From Planctomycetota bacterium (GTDB lineage Bacteria > Planctomycetota > UBA8742 > UBA2392): DNA of 64,000 nucleotides. Made by a program: the position numbers and the translations under genes. Position 1 is the first letter of the stretch, and each line of letters begins with the position of its first letter. The stretch covers positions 164,209-228,208 of the forward strand of contig QEVF01000002.1 of the NCBI GenBank assembly GCA_003576915.1, given 5' to 3'. Shown piece after piece: positions 19,037-27,574 of this stretch. The notes below the pieces were generated by a model. That model ran no database searches and was not told the DNA's origin. It saw only the letters and a program-made list of their open reading frames with translations.

Positions 19037-19903
19037 TCAGCGACTGCGGGATCGGGGATCCAGCCAATCCCGCAGGCCGTCACCGAAGAGGTTGAAACCC
19101 AGCACCGTTACCAGGATGCAGGCGCCGGAGACGCCCACCTGAAAGGCACCCTGGCTGCTCTGGTCCCAGCCCAGCTTCAGCATCAGGCCCCACTCAGGCA
19201 CAAACGGGTCTCCACCTAGCCCAAGAAAGGCGAGCCCGGCGACGCTGAGTATCGAACCGCCCATGCCCAGAGTGCCCAGTACGATGATCGGGGTCAGGCA
19301 ATTGGGCAAAATGTGCCGGACAAGAATGCGGGTGTGGCCATAACCCAGCGACAGCGCTGCCTCGACAAACTCCTGGGCCCGCAGGCGCAGGACCTCAGCG
19401 CGAACCTGTCGGGCAAAGGAAGGCGCGCCCGCGATGCCGACAGCCCAGATGAGGTTCTCCAGCGACTTGCCCAGGATGGCTACGGCCACGCAGGCCAGCA
19501 GGAAGCTGGGAAAGCTCATCATGAAATCGATGAATCGCATGAGCAGCGTGTCGACCCAGCGTCCGAAGTAGCCGGCGACTGCGCCAATCACGCTGCCGGC
19601 CAGCAGCGAAAGCAAGGTGGCCGAAAGCGCCACCGCAAGAGTGTAGCGCGCCCCGTAAAGCAGACGCGAAAACAGGTCGCGGCCCTGACTGTCGGTGCCG
19701 AGCCAATGGTCTGACGAGGCCGGGGCGAAGAAGCGGTTGGGTACGGCCTCCATAGGGCCATAGGGCGCGACCACCCCCGCCAGAAGTGCCGCGAATGCCA
19801 CAAGCAGGATCAGCACCATGCCGGCCTGCGCCGGCCGGTGCGTCTTGAGAAAGCGCGCAAAATCATGGGCACCGCTGGCGATGAAGATCGTGAGCTCCTT
19901 CAC
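19037..19903 (-). CDS. Oligopeptide/dipeptide ABC transporter permease, DppC-like
   Basis: A 288-residue inner-membrane permease. The N-terminal cytoplasmic segment is followed by a first helix, then VVAPYGP..., the LGTDSQGRDLFSRLLYGAR motif typical of DppC/OppC, and the EAA loop (SLGYGHTRILVRHILPNCLTP). It overlaps the DppB-like stop by four bases, so the two are coupled. No ATP-binding subunit genes follow within the window; the next gene is prkA. Confidence 0.92.
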   Translation of the reverse strand: MKELTIFIASGAHDFARFLKTHRPAQAGMVLILLVAFAALLAGVVAPYGPMEAVPNRFFAPASSDHWLGTDSQGRDLFSRLLYGARYTLAVALSATLLSLLAGSVIGAVAGYFGRWVDTLLMRFIDFMMSFPSFLLACVAVAILGKSLENLIWAVGIAGAPSFARQVRAEVLRLRAQEFVEAALSLGYGHTRILVRHILPNCLTPIIVLGTLGMGGSILSVAGLAFLGLGGDPFVPEWGLMLKLGWDQSSQGAFQVGVSGACILVTVLGFNLFGDGLRDWLDPRSRSR

Positions 19904-20922
19904 GCGGCCTCCTTCTTGCGCAGGCGCGGATCAATGAAGGCATAGCTCAAGTCGGTCAGCAGGTTCACGATCACAAAGGCGCTGGCGATCAGCAAAACGC
20001 TGGCTTGAAGTGGCCGCGCATCGAGCACGTCAATGGCCTCGATAACGTAGCGACCCAGGCCGGGCCAGCCGAAAATCGTTTCGGTCAGCACGGCGCCGCC
20101 GAGCAAGTAGCCGAATTGCGTGGCCACGGCCGTCAAGATTGGAATCAGGGCATTGCGCAGAGCGTGCGAAAGGACGACGGCGGCGGGAGAGGCGCCTTTG
20201 GCGCGGGCCGTGCGCACGTAATCCTGCCGCAGTGTTTCGAGCATGGAAGCGCGGGTGATGCGAGCGATCAAAGCCATGGGAACGGTGGAAAGCACAAGCG
20301 CCGGAAGCGCGAGGTGCGCCAACACGTTCAGCAGCAGTTCGGTGTTTCGATACACCAGGAGAGCGTCCAGCACATAGAACCCGGTCTCGGAAGAGAATGT
20401 CGGCCAGGACCCGAAATCAAGCCGCCCGGAAAACGGAAGCAGCTTCCATTCTCCGGCAAACAGTTTCTGGGCCAGAAAGCCCAGCCAGAATACGGGAAGA
20501 GACACCCCGACCAGCGCCATCGACAGACAGGCAAAGTCCACCAGAGAGCGCGGCTTGACGGCGGCAAGCACGCCCAAAGACACTCCCACCAGCGTGGCAA
20601 TCAGCATCGCGGCCACAGCGAGCTCGATGGTGGCGGGGACACGCTGCCTGAGCTCCTTCGCTACAAGCTGATTGGTACGGTGACTCTCGCCAAACTCGCC
20701 CCGCGATACGTCGCTCATGTAGAGCAGGTACTGTTCGGGCAGGGGCTTGTCCAAGCCAAGCCGAGAGCGAAGCTCACGCTTGTTTTCAGCCGTGGCTCGC
20801 TGACCCAGCAGAATGGTTGTTGGATCGCCGGGCAGCATGTGCAGAAGCAGAAAGCTGGCCAGGCTGATTGCCAGCAGCATGGGGACAGTGGCCATTACGC
20901 GACGGAGGATATACGTGAGCAT
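19900..20922 (-). CDS. Oligopeptide/dipeptide ABC transporter permease, DppB-like
   Basis: A 340-residue permease. The ATG at 20922 gives the standard DppB start (MLTYILRRVMATVPMLL). The LPGDP motif after the first helix, LGLDKPLPEQYLLYMSDV, and the EAA loop (RTARAKGASPAAVVLSHALRNALIPILT) are all present, with six predicted helices. It lies downstream of the binding-protein gene and upstream of the DppC partner, so it imports peptides or related solutes. Confidence 0.92.
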   Translation of the reverse strand: MLTYILRRVMATVPMLLAISLASFLLLHMLPGDPTTILLGQRATAENKRELRSRLGLDKPLPEQYLLYMSDVSRGEFGESHRTNQLVAKELRQRVPATIELAVAAMLIATLVGVSLGVLAAVKPRSLVDFACLSMALVGVSLPVFWLGFLAQKLFAGEWKLLPFSGRLDFGSWPTFSSETGFYVLDALLVYRNTELLLNVLAHLALPALVLSTVPMALIARITRASMLETLRQDYVRTARAKGASPAAVVLSHALRNALIPILTAVATQFGYLLGGAVLTETIFGWPGLGRYVIEAIDVLDARPLQASVLLIASAFVIVNLLTDLSYAFIDPRLRKKEAA

Positions 20923-20987
20923 GGTGTTGCCTGGGCCTCCGGGCCCAATGGACACTCGCACCGGCCTTCAGGCCCTTCGGGCGCCTG

Positions 20988-22655
20988 CTACTTCTCGAAA
21001 TAGGCCTTATCCAGATAGAACTGATCGCCGGTATCCACGCGCACTCCCTTGAGCTTACTGGTCCAGGCGTAGCTCTTCTTGGCTGTCAACAAGGGCACAA
21101 TCGGCCGGAACCGGTCGTGAGCCCACATCTCAAGATCTTTGTAGAGCTTGTCGCGCTTGCTTATGTCTGCTTCGCGTCCGGCCTCCTCAATGCGCCGATG
21201 GACTTCAATGTCGAAGAAGCGGGCAAGGTTGTTATCCGAGGGCTGCCATTCCCCCTTGTCATTCTTGACACCATCGAGCAGCGGGCGCCAGAAATTGTCC
21301 GGTTCGCCATTGTCTCCCATCCAACCCAGCAGCATCAGCGCGTAATCGCCCTTGGGGACCATTTCGCCGATTTCAGCCATCTTGCGAGGCTCCAGTTCAA
21401 TCTTCAGGCCGATGGGTTCCAGTTGCTGGCGAATCAGGTCTGCCAATTCGCGCGGATACAGGAGATAGGGGCGGGGCACTTCCGGCAGGATCAGCTTGAT
21501 CACAGCCCCCTCTACCCCGGCCTCCCTGATGAGGCGCCTGGCTGTCTCGAGCGCCTCATCCCGCGACATGGTATCGGTTTTGGGCTTGTAGTCCTTGGGA
21601 TGGCCAAACGGCATGGTGTACGGGATCAGCACATGCGCCGGCTTGGCCGCACCGTAGTAGCGCTCAACAAACGGGGTGCGGTCAACCACCATCGCGATCG
21701 CATCACGCACCCGCTTGTCCTTGGTGGGGTAGTTCTTGCTCTGATCGCAGTTCATGGCCAGGTACATGATGTTGATGGCGTCCCACGTGAAGAGCGTGAC
21801 GCCCTTGTTCGCCTTCAAGTCCTCCCAGTCCGAAGGCAAGAGGGTGTCGGTAAATCCGGCAGCTCCGGCCAGCACCTGCTCGCGGCGCGACTTGTGATCG
21901 GCCATTGAAGTGAAGCTCAACAGTTTGATCTGTGGCGCGCCGCCCCAGTAATCCTCGAACGCCGTCAACGTGACGCTTTCAGAGCCGCGATAGTCTTCGG
22001 CGCGGGCGATGCGGTAGGGGCCGGTGCCCGACGTGTTTTCGATCAGCCACTTCTCGCGCTTGGCAGGGGTATTCAGCTTTGCCATTTCGTCGATGGCCTT
22101 GGAGCTGATCACGAACGCCGCATGCAGACTCACGTTGGCCAGAAAGCGCGGGTTGGAATCATGCAGCGTGAATCGCACCGTCTTGGCGTCCACGGCCTCG
22201 ATCTTCGCGATGTCAGCGAGGTCTGTGGCGTAAGGGCGCTTGGTGGGCTGCGCGGGGTGGTCCTTCTGTATCAGGCGCTCGAAGCTTTTCTTGACTGCGT
22301 CAGCGTTGAGGCTTGTTCCGTCGTGAAACTTCACGTTCTCGCGCAGCGTAAACGTGTAGATCTTGGCGTTGTCCTCCACTTTCCAGTCCGTCGCGAGGCT
22401 GGGTTCCCACTTCGGCACGGACACGGGGCCATCCTTGATTTCAGGCGCACGGACCAGGCCCTCGAACATCTGCGCCAGAATCGCAATGTCACCGCCGCTG
22501 CTGGAGGCCTGCGGATCCAGAATCTCAAACTTGTCGCTGCGCAGGATTTTGAGGACGTCCTTCTCTTCAGCCTTGGTGATCTCCTTGCCGCCGCCGCAGG
22601 CCGGGGTCCAAAGCAGCAGCAGACAAGCGCAAACTCCTGCAAGCACTCGTGTCAT
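20988..22655 (-). CDS. ABC transporter substrate-binding lipoprotein, family 5 (peptide/nickel)
   Basis: A 555-residue exported protein with a lipobox ending in Cys at about residue 20 (LWTPAC). The SBP_bac_5 domain shows LATDWKVEDNAKIYTFTLRENVKFHDGTSLNADAVKKSFERL, the hallmark of DppA/OppA-like proteins, and VRDAIAMVVDRTPFVERYY later. It would capture peptides in the periplasm for the two permeases encoded just downstream. Lipidation follows from the lipobox and is standard for this family. Confidence 0.92.
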   Translation of the reverse strand: MTRVLAGVCACLLLLWTPACGGGKEITKAEEKDVLKILRSDKFEILDPQASSSGGDIAILAQMFEGLVRAPEIKDGPVSVPKWEPSLATDWKVEDNAKIYTFTLRENVKFHDGTSLNADAVKKSFERLIQKDHPAQPTKRPYATDLADIAKIEAVDAKTVRFTLHDSNPRFLANVSLHAAFVISSKAIDEMAKLNTPAKREKWLIENTSGTGPYRIARAEDYRGSESVTLTAFEDYWGGAPQIKLLSFTSMADHKSRREQVLAGAAGFTDTLLPSDWEDLKANKGVTLFTWDAINIMYLAMNCDQSKNYPTKDKRVRDAIAMVVDRTPFVERYYGAAKPAHVLIPYTMPFGHPKDYKPKTDTMSRDEALETARRLIREAGVEGAVIKLILPEVPRPYLLYPRELADLIRQQLEPIGLKIELEPRKMAEIGEMVPKGDYALMLLGWMGDNGEPDNFWRPLLDGVKNDKGEWQPSDNNLARFFDIEVHRRIEEAGREADISKRDKLYKDLEMWAHDRFRPIVPLLTAKKSYAWTSKLKGVRVDTGDQFYLDKAYFEK

Positions 22656-22755
22656 GACTATTCACCTCAGGAATGGGGTGCACATGATGCAGGCGGCGAA
22701 TACCCGGCGAAACCAAAATCGAGCCTAAAGCACTTACCAATACCCCTGGCGCAGC

Positions 22756-23406
22756 CTAAAGGCCCTGCGTACGGCGCTCCAGCTCCGCCACGCGGGCCTC
22801 CAGCGCCGCCAGGCGCTGCTCCAGGGTGGGGGAAGGGGAAGTCGTTGCCGCGCTGAAACTGCCGGAGGCAAAGGTGGTGGGGGACTCAGGGGCCTGCGGC
22901 AGGGCCTCACCGTCAGGGTAGAAGGTGTGCGCCCAGCGCACCCCTCGTACCCGCCCCTCTTCACTCAATCGCTGGACCAGGGGTTGAGGCCGCGAGCGCA
23001 GCTTCTCAAGCACCCCATGGAGCGCCTCCAAAGTGGGCAGATCTGCCATGCGGCTTGCGCGGCTTCTCAACTCGCCTTCACTCTGCGGGCCGCGCAGCAT
23101 GAGTTCGGCCAATACGGCAATCTCAGGCTTGGAAAGCGCAAGCGTGGCGCTCATGGCCTCTTCCCACTTGGGAACGCGGGCGCCGGCGCCGAAGAACTGC
23201 ACCGCCAGGCTTCTGCTCTTGAGGGCCAGGCAGGCCTGCTCGACTTCCTGTTCGCTGTAACTGGTCTCGGGATCACGCGCGCTCTTCTGGTTGCAGCCGT
23301 TGGTGAGTGCGTTGAGCGAAAGGGGATAGGCCTGAGGCGTGGTAAGCCACTTTTCAATCAGCGTACCCAGTACGCGACGTTCGATTTCAGTGAGTTTGAG
23401 AGACAT
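22756..23406 (-). CDS. YceH-like DUF480 family protein
   Basis: A 216-residue protein. The N-terminal LTEIERRVLGTLIEKWLTTPQAYPLSLNALTNGCNQKSARDP is the diagnostic start of the YceH/DUF480 family (double winged-helix). A second winged-helix (LRGPQSEGELRSRASRMADL) and a C-terminal coiled coil (LEQRLAALEARVAELERRTQ) follow. The molecular role is not established. About 100 bp of non-coding DNA separate it from the ABC transporter genes. Confidence 0.9.
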   Translation of the reverse strand: MSLKLTEIERRVLGTLIEKWLTTPQAYPLSLNALTNGCNQKSARDPETSYSEQEVEQACLALKSRSLAVQFFGAGARVPKWEEAMSATLALSKPEIAVLAELMLRGPQSEGELRSRASRMADLPTLEALHGVLEKLRSRPQPLVQRLSEEGRVRGVRWAHTFYPDGEALPQAPESPTTFASGSFSAATTSPSPTLEQRLAALEARVAELERRTQGL

Positions 23407-23434
23407 GCCTGTCTGTTAAACAATCGGGGCGACT

Positions 23435-23467
23435 CCCAAGAAACAGTCCACTGGACTGTTTCTTGGG
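23435..23467. repeat. 33-bp perfect palindrome
   Basis: Two 16-bp arms (CCCAAGAAACAGTCCA and its exact complement) flank a single base. It lies between the end of the first thioredoxin-like gene and the start of the DUF480 gene. It could form a long hairpin closing the selenoprotein transcript, although no T run follows on either strand. Confidence 0.7.
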
Positions 23468-23519
23468 CTCGCTCCCTTCGGTGGCCATGCTGGCCCCTGC
23501 GCGCGAATCAATCGACGCG

Positions 23520-24494
23520 CTACTTTTTCTCTTCGAACTCCCGGGCCAGCTCTGCGGCTTCCCGGCCGGCGGGTGTGTCGGGGTAGTCCTTGGACAGCTT
23601 GCCAAGCGCCTTCTGTGCGTCGGCCGGCTTCATGGTCGCCAGAGTCGGCTTCAGCCTCGCCAGCTTCTCCCGTGCCTCGACGCATTCCTTGTAGGCCTTG
23701 CCGGCTTTGGTCTTCTTGGCTTCGCTGGCGCAATCCTTGGCATAGTCGAGGCCGCTGAAGTCCCGGGCGTCGGCTTCAAGCAGAGCCACGAGCCTTTCCA
23801 GATCACCCGAGTTCCGATGGATAACGGCCGCGGCCTTGTTCATCTCCAGGCGGCCATTGAGCAAATCAGCGACGTACTGGGCGTCAGCCTTGATCTTTTC
23901 ATCCTTGTGCTTGAGGAGCTTCTCAAGGCCGTTGAGTGCGGCACCGTACTGCCCGTTGTCGTAGGCATTGACAGCAGAACTCAGAGCGTCGTGAAGCTTG
24001 CGCGGGACTCTGGGGGCCCGCAAGTCCTTGAGCCAACCCTCAATCAGGCTGTCATTGCACTGCTGGGGATGGCCGCGCCAGATGCAGTTGCCGTCCACGT
24101 CGATGCCATAGCTGGTGGGGTAACCCTGGGCTTTGACCAGCTTGTAGATGTCGGGGACGCGGGCCACGCCCAGCTTCAGCTTCTTGTCGGCGATGAATTT
24201 TTCCAGTTCAGGGGCCTTGTCCACGTCAGTGGCCATGATGATCTCGACACCTTTGTCGCGATACTTCTCATTCACCTCAACGAGGTGCGGCATGTACCGG
24301 ATGCAGGGCTCTCAGTGGATCTTCCAGATTTCAAGGAAAACGATCTTGCCCCGATAGTCGGTCAGTTGACGGGCGCCGGGCAGGGTGTTCCAACTGGCCT
24401 CAAACCTGAAATTGGGGGCCTCTTCGCCCTTGTCCATGGCGTAGCCGGGCGATGCGGCAAGCAACGTCAGCAACACCGTCAGCAGGGTTTTCAT
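23520..24494 (-). CDS. Exported thioredoxin-like selenoprotein 1 (in-frame TGA at the UxxC motif)
   Basis: Reading through one TGA gives a 324-residue protein. It has a signal peptide (residues 1-19), a TlpA/AhpC-TSA-like thioredoxin domain and a helical C-terminal half. The TGA (24312-24314) is codon 61 in the context EIWKIH-U-EPC-IRYMPHL, exactly where thioredoxins carry the first active-site Cys (W..WCGPC). The frame is the same on both sides. The ATG at 24494 has AAGGAGA upstream, while the downstream piece has no ribosome site. The cis-Pro region YPTSYGIDVDG is intact. The paralogue upstream has the same feature, so selenocysteine is the best reading. Probable role is envelope redox chemistry. 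Confidence 0.85.
24290..24314 (-). promoter_or_regulatory. Candidate bacterial SECIS hairpin for selenoprotein 1
   Basis: Seven bases after the TGA the mRNA can form GCAU-CCGGUAC-AUGC, a 4-bp stem with a 7-base loop containing GGU. An outer GAG/CUC pairing is also possible. Bacterial SECIS elements lie just after the UGA and commonly show a GGU-type apical loop. The stem is short, so support is moderate. Confidence 0.45.
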
Positions 24495-24532
24495 AGGTTC
24501 TCCTTCGTGATGCTCAATGTGTAGACAGGCAA

Positions 24533-24557
24533 CCGGCCCGGGCTTGTTCCGGGCCGG
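24533..24557 (-). terminator. Intercistronic hairpin between the two selenoprotein genes
   Basis: A perfect 9-bp stem CCGGCCCGG/CCGGGCCGG with a 7-base loop follows the stop of the upstream paralogue and precedes the ribosome site of the downstream one. No T run follows, so it is more likely an mRNA-processing or stability hairpin than a full terminator. Confidence 0.5.
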
Positions 24558-24581
24558 CGCCGAGCTGTGAACCAGTGCGAG

Positions 24582-25550
24582 CTAAAAGTCCTTGGCCAAT
24601 TCCGCTGCTTCCTTGCCGGCGGGCGTGCCGGGGAAGTCCTTGGCAATCTTCTCCAGGGCCCTTTTTGCCTTGTCGGCCTTCATGTCATTGATCTTCGGCT
24701 TGAGCTTGTCCAGCTCACTCTGGGCCTTGAGGCAGTCCTTGTACTCCTTGCTCGCCTTGACCGTCTTGGCCTCTTCAGCGCACTTCTTGCCGTGCTCAGA
24801 CCCATCAAAGGCTTTGGCCTCCGCCTCGAGGAGCGTTGCGAGCTTGGGCAGATCGCCTGACTCTCGCGCCTTGGCCGCCTTGGCCTCACCGACGGCACGG
24901 CGCTTTTCAATGACGCCGTCTACAAACTCAGCGTCAGCCTTGACAGCAGGGTCGTCCGAGCCGAGGTGCTTGTCGACTTCCGTTTCGGCCTTGCCGAATT
25001 CGCCCTTGTTGTAGGCTTCCACCGCATTCCTGAGGGCCTTTGAGACCTCTTTTGTGATCTTGGCCGGGGCAAGGTCTTTGACCCAGTCCTCGACCATGGC
25101 GTCGGTCAGGTTGGCCGGGTGCCCCTTCCAGATTACCTTGCCATCAACGTCCAGAACCCAAGCGCTGGGATAACCCTTACCGCCGTAGGTCTTTATGACA
25201 TTGGATGCCTTGATGATGCCGTAGTTGATGCTCTTGTCTTTGACGAACTTCTCGATGGTGCCTGCATCTTCGTCGCTCACGGCGACGATCTCGAAGCCCC
25301 GCTCCCTGAATTTGTTGTTCAACTCAATCAGGTGGGGGACTCCTTTCACGCAGGGGCCTCACCAGGTGGCCCACACCTCAAGCAGCACCACCCTGTCCCG
25401 GTAATCGGAGAGTTTGGTCGCCCCCTCAAGAGCGTTCCAGCTCTTGTCAAACTTGAAGTCAGGACCAGCGTCCCCGACTTCCACCGCCGACAGCGCAGTG
25501 GCGAAAATCGCCACGGCCGCCAGCAGGGCCATACTCCATGCCTTGGTCAT
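24582..25550 (-). CDS. Exported thioredoxin-like selenoprotein 2 (in-frame TGA at the WUGPC motif)
   Basis: Read-through of one TGA gives a 322-residue protein. It has a signal peptide (about residues 1-22), a thioredoxin domain and a Lys/Ala/Glu-rich helical tail. The TGA (25359-25361) is codon 64 in LLEVWATW-U-GPC-VKGVPHL, a textbook thioredoxin active site with the first Cys replaced. The frame is continuous, and GGGAG precedes the ATG at 25550. The cis-Pro region YPSAWVLDVDG is present. It is paralogous to the gene at 23520-24494 across its full length. It probably acts in the periplasm as a thiol or peroxide oxidoreductase. Confidence 0.9.
25331..25363 (-). promoter_or_regulatory. Candidate SECIS hairpin for selenoprotein 2
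   Basis: The mRNA around the UGA can fold with GGUG (overlapping the UGA) pairing to CACC, then GG to CC, then CCU to AGG, around the 7-base loop GCGUGAA. The UGA at the base of the stem matches the layout in E. coli fdhF. Internal loops make the fold only moderately convincing. Confidence 0.4.
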
Positions 25551-25584
25551 TTCTTCGCTCCCTTTTGGCCCAGTATCTGAATGG

Positions 25585-26835
25585 TTAGTGGGACCACGCT
25601 CGACTCGCTTTCACTTGTGACTGTAACATCAACGTCACAACGGCCAGCAAGGCCATCAGCCAGGGCAGGGCCCCGTTTTCAGAGGCTGAACAGCCGCCTT
25701 CTTCTCCCACCCCGTTAGACTTTGATCCGCTTCCACTGCCGCCACTTCCAGAGACGCTGATGACATTGCCGCTGACGCTGGCGATGGCCGTCGATATGAA
25801 GTCGCCATCGCTGCCCGTCGTGCCCAGAATGCCCGTTCGGTTCAGAATCACTTCAAGCTGGGCGTCGGCGCTGGAATTGAAGCTGACGCCCACCCAGAAC
25901 GCCCTGACCGCGCCTGAGTTGATCTGGCTCAGCGCGGCAATGGCAGCGCCGTCAAAGGTCACGCTCAGGACGGTTCCGCTGAGCTGCCACTGCGCCGCGT
26001 CTGCGCTGGTGCGGGTTTGAACCAGAATATCCTGAGTGTTGGGCTCGAACAGAGCGTCAAAGTCATCATTGAACAGGCTCACCGCGCTTATCACGGTTGC
26101 GTGCGCCGCGCTGCCCAGGTTCAGACTTACGGTCAATGTCTGCAGCTTCAGGCCCACCAGTTCGCCCGGCACGGTGGCGGCGAGGCAATCCAGCCGGAAG
26201 TGCAGGCCCGCCGCGTTCTGCGTGCCACGTGCCACCGTGCGCGGAGCGGCGGGGTTACCCGTGCCCGCCAGCAGGTTGGTGACGCTGTTCCGAACCGTGA
26301 CGGTGTTGCCCTGAACGGGAAATGTCCCCGTAACGTTGTCTGTGCCCGGGCTGCTCAGGGCGACGTCAGAGCCGGCAGCAATGCTGAAGCGAAATCCCTG
26401 TCCATAGGCTGCCGGATTCGAACCAGTGTTGACCGTCACCTGAAGCAGTCGCGACCCCACGGGCACCGTAAAGCCCGTGGTGTAGCTGATCGTGGCCGCG
26501 CTGCCGTTGGGTGCCACGCCGCCGGGTGTTCCAAGCTCTTCGCCAGCCTCAAACGTGTTGTTGCCATTGGCGTCGTAGAACACCCGAACGGCACTAAAGG
26601 CCTCGTCGGCGCCTGTGGGGTTCGTGAAGGTGATGGTGACACCTGTGCAGACCACCGACCCGCCGCTCCCCGTCAGGACGAAGCGGGCCACTTCCACGCC
26701 GGTGTCGCTGAGCCGATTCTCAAAGTTGGCGGGCGAAGCCCCGCTCAGGGTGACGTTGACAGTGGCAGCCGCGACAGAGCCGGCTCCCAGGGCCACAAGG
26801 AACAGGAAAACGGCCAGAATCGGTTTTACGGGCAC
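25585..26835 (-). CDS. Secreted beta-rich protein with GGCSA C-terminal sorting tail
   Basis: A 416-residue exported protein with signal peptide residues 1-23. Two or three beta-sandwich segments rich in Thr/Ser/Gly follow, including a stretch with an Asp-rich loop (YDANGNNTFEAGEELG) like calcium-binding repeats. The end has a Ser/Gly linker, EEGGCSASENG, a hydrophobic helix and a few basic residues, as in CTERM-type sorting signals. The two S8 peptidases in this window share the same tail design. Substrate or ligand is unknown. Confidence 0.75.
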   Translation of the reverse strand: MPVKPILAVFLFLVALGAGSVAAATVNVTLSGASPANFENRLSDTGVEVARFVLTGSGGSVVCTGVTITFTNPTGADEAFSAVRVFYDANGNNTFEAGEELGTPGGVAPNGSAATISYTTGFTVPVGSRLLQVTVNTGSNPAAYGQGFRFSIAAGSDVALSSPGTDNVTGTFPVQGNTVTVRNSVTNLLAGTGNPAAPRTVARGTQNAAGLHFRLDCLAATVPGELVGLKLQTLTVSLNLGSAAHATVISAVSLFNDDFDALFEPNTQDILVQTRTSADAAQWQLSGTVLSVTFDGAAIAALSQINSGAVRAFWVGVSFNSSADAQLEVILNRTGILGTTGSDGDFISTAIASVSGNVISVSGSGGSGSGSKSNGVGEEGGCSASENGALPWLMALLAVVTLMLQSQVKASRAWSH

Positions 26836-27208
26836 TTTGGCGTCTCGTTGGAGGGTTGGACAGGGGCCTGAGCCAGTCTAACTTGCTACAAACGGCGACG
26901 TCGTGATAAACCCGGCCGTCAAACCACTACCGCGGCGGGCGAATGTCGAAACCGGCCGCCAACAAGCCACGCAAGCGGGTTCCAGGCCACCAGCCCACCT
27001 GGACCCCCAACCGCACATAACACCGATTAGGGCTCGATATCGGACCGAGAGGTACGATTCTGCGAAGTCAAGGAATTTGGGCGTTCCGAGTTCATACGTG
27101 AGCGGTACTCCAAATCCAACTTTCGTTTTCTGACAATTGCAACCACAAAAACAGCAGTCTTGCTACTTTGGGGCCCTGGGCCGCCTTTCCCGCCTCGGAG
27201 GTGTCGCC
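26836..27208. other. Non-coding interval spanning the left element boundary
   Basis: No gene is supported between the secreted-protein start at 26835 and the PDZ lipoprotein start at 27209. The interval contains the left copy of the 27-bp repeat at 27003-27029 and a CGATATCG palindrome about 8 bp after it. An AT-richer stretch at 27110-27170 probably holds the lipoprotein promoter. Confidence 0.5.
27003..27029. repeat. Left 27-bp direct repeat (attL-like)
   Basis: Identical to 41192-41218. It contains CCGCACATAA, the six bases CACCGA and TTA. The base before it and all bases after it differ from the right copy, so the repeat edges are sharp. Confidence 0.9.
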
Positions 27209-27574
27209 GTGTCGCGTTCCTGCGCGCTATGTTGCCTGTGTCTGTGCCTCGCATGGATGTTGGGCTGCGGCGCAAATGCCCCTGCCAACTCTCCCACGGC
27301 CCCGCGCCGCATGCCCGAGTCGTTGATAGTTCGCCAGGTGAAGCCGGGAAGCCCGGCCGACATAGCTGGCGTCATGGAAACGGATTGCCTTGTGGAGTTC
27401 TGCGGCGTCGAAGTCCGCGACGTGGCACACCTGATAGAATTGCAGCGCCAGCATGAACGGGACTCCGAAGTAACTTGGGTATTCCATACCTCAAACGGCG
27501 TCTTTGTCGCTGTGGGCAGCGGCCGCAAAACCGTAGTCGCGCCGCCCGGATCTATCGGCGTGACCTTCAAATAG
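27209..27574 (+). CDS. PDZ-domain lipoprotein at the left edge of the element
   Basis: 121 residues from a GTG with GGAGG seven bases upstream. A Cys/Leu-rich signal peptide ends in the lipobox WMLGC. The body matches a PDZ core (VRQVKPGSPADIAGVMETDCLVEFCGVEV) and a final beta region. It is the only + strand gene inside the repeats, and its stop abuts the stop of the last - strand gene with no gap. It may be a lysogenic-conversion cargo gene or a captured host gene. It lacks a protease domain. Confidence 0.75.
   Translation: MSRSCALCCLCLCLAWMLGCGANAPANSPTAPRRMPESLIVRQVKPGSPADIAGVMETDCLVEFCGVEVRDVAHLIELQRQHERDSEVTWVFHTSNGVFVAVGSGRKTVVAPPGSIGVTFK

Noticed and set aside
19037..22655. The ABC transporter genes as part of a PrkA signalling operon
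   Set aside because: They are co-oriented and close, but this permease/binding-protein set is common and nothing links it functionally to PrkA.
23520..25550. The split thioredoxin genes as pseudogenes or sequencing errors
   Set aside because: Both paralogues break at the same functional codon by TGA, frames continue without loss, and the rest of each domain is intact.
23520..25550. TGA reassigned to Trp or Gly in this genome
   Set aside because: Many genes here end in TGA at expected lengths, often in ATGA overlaps with the next gene, so TGA is a normal stop codon.
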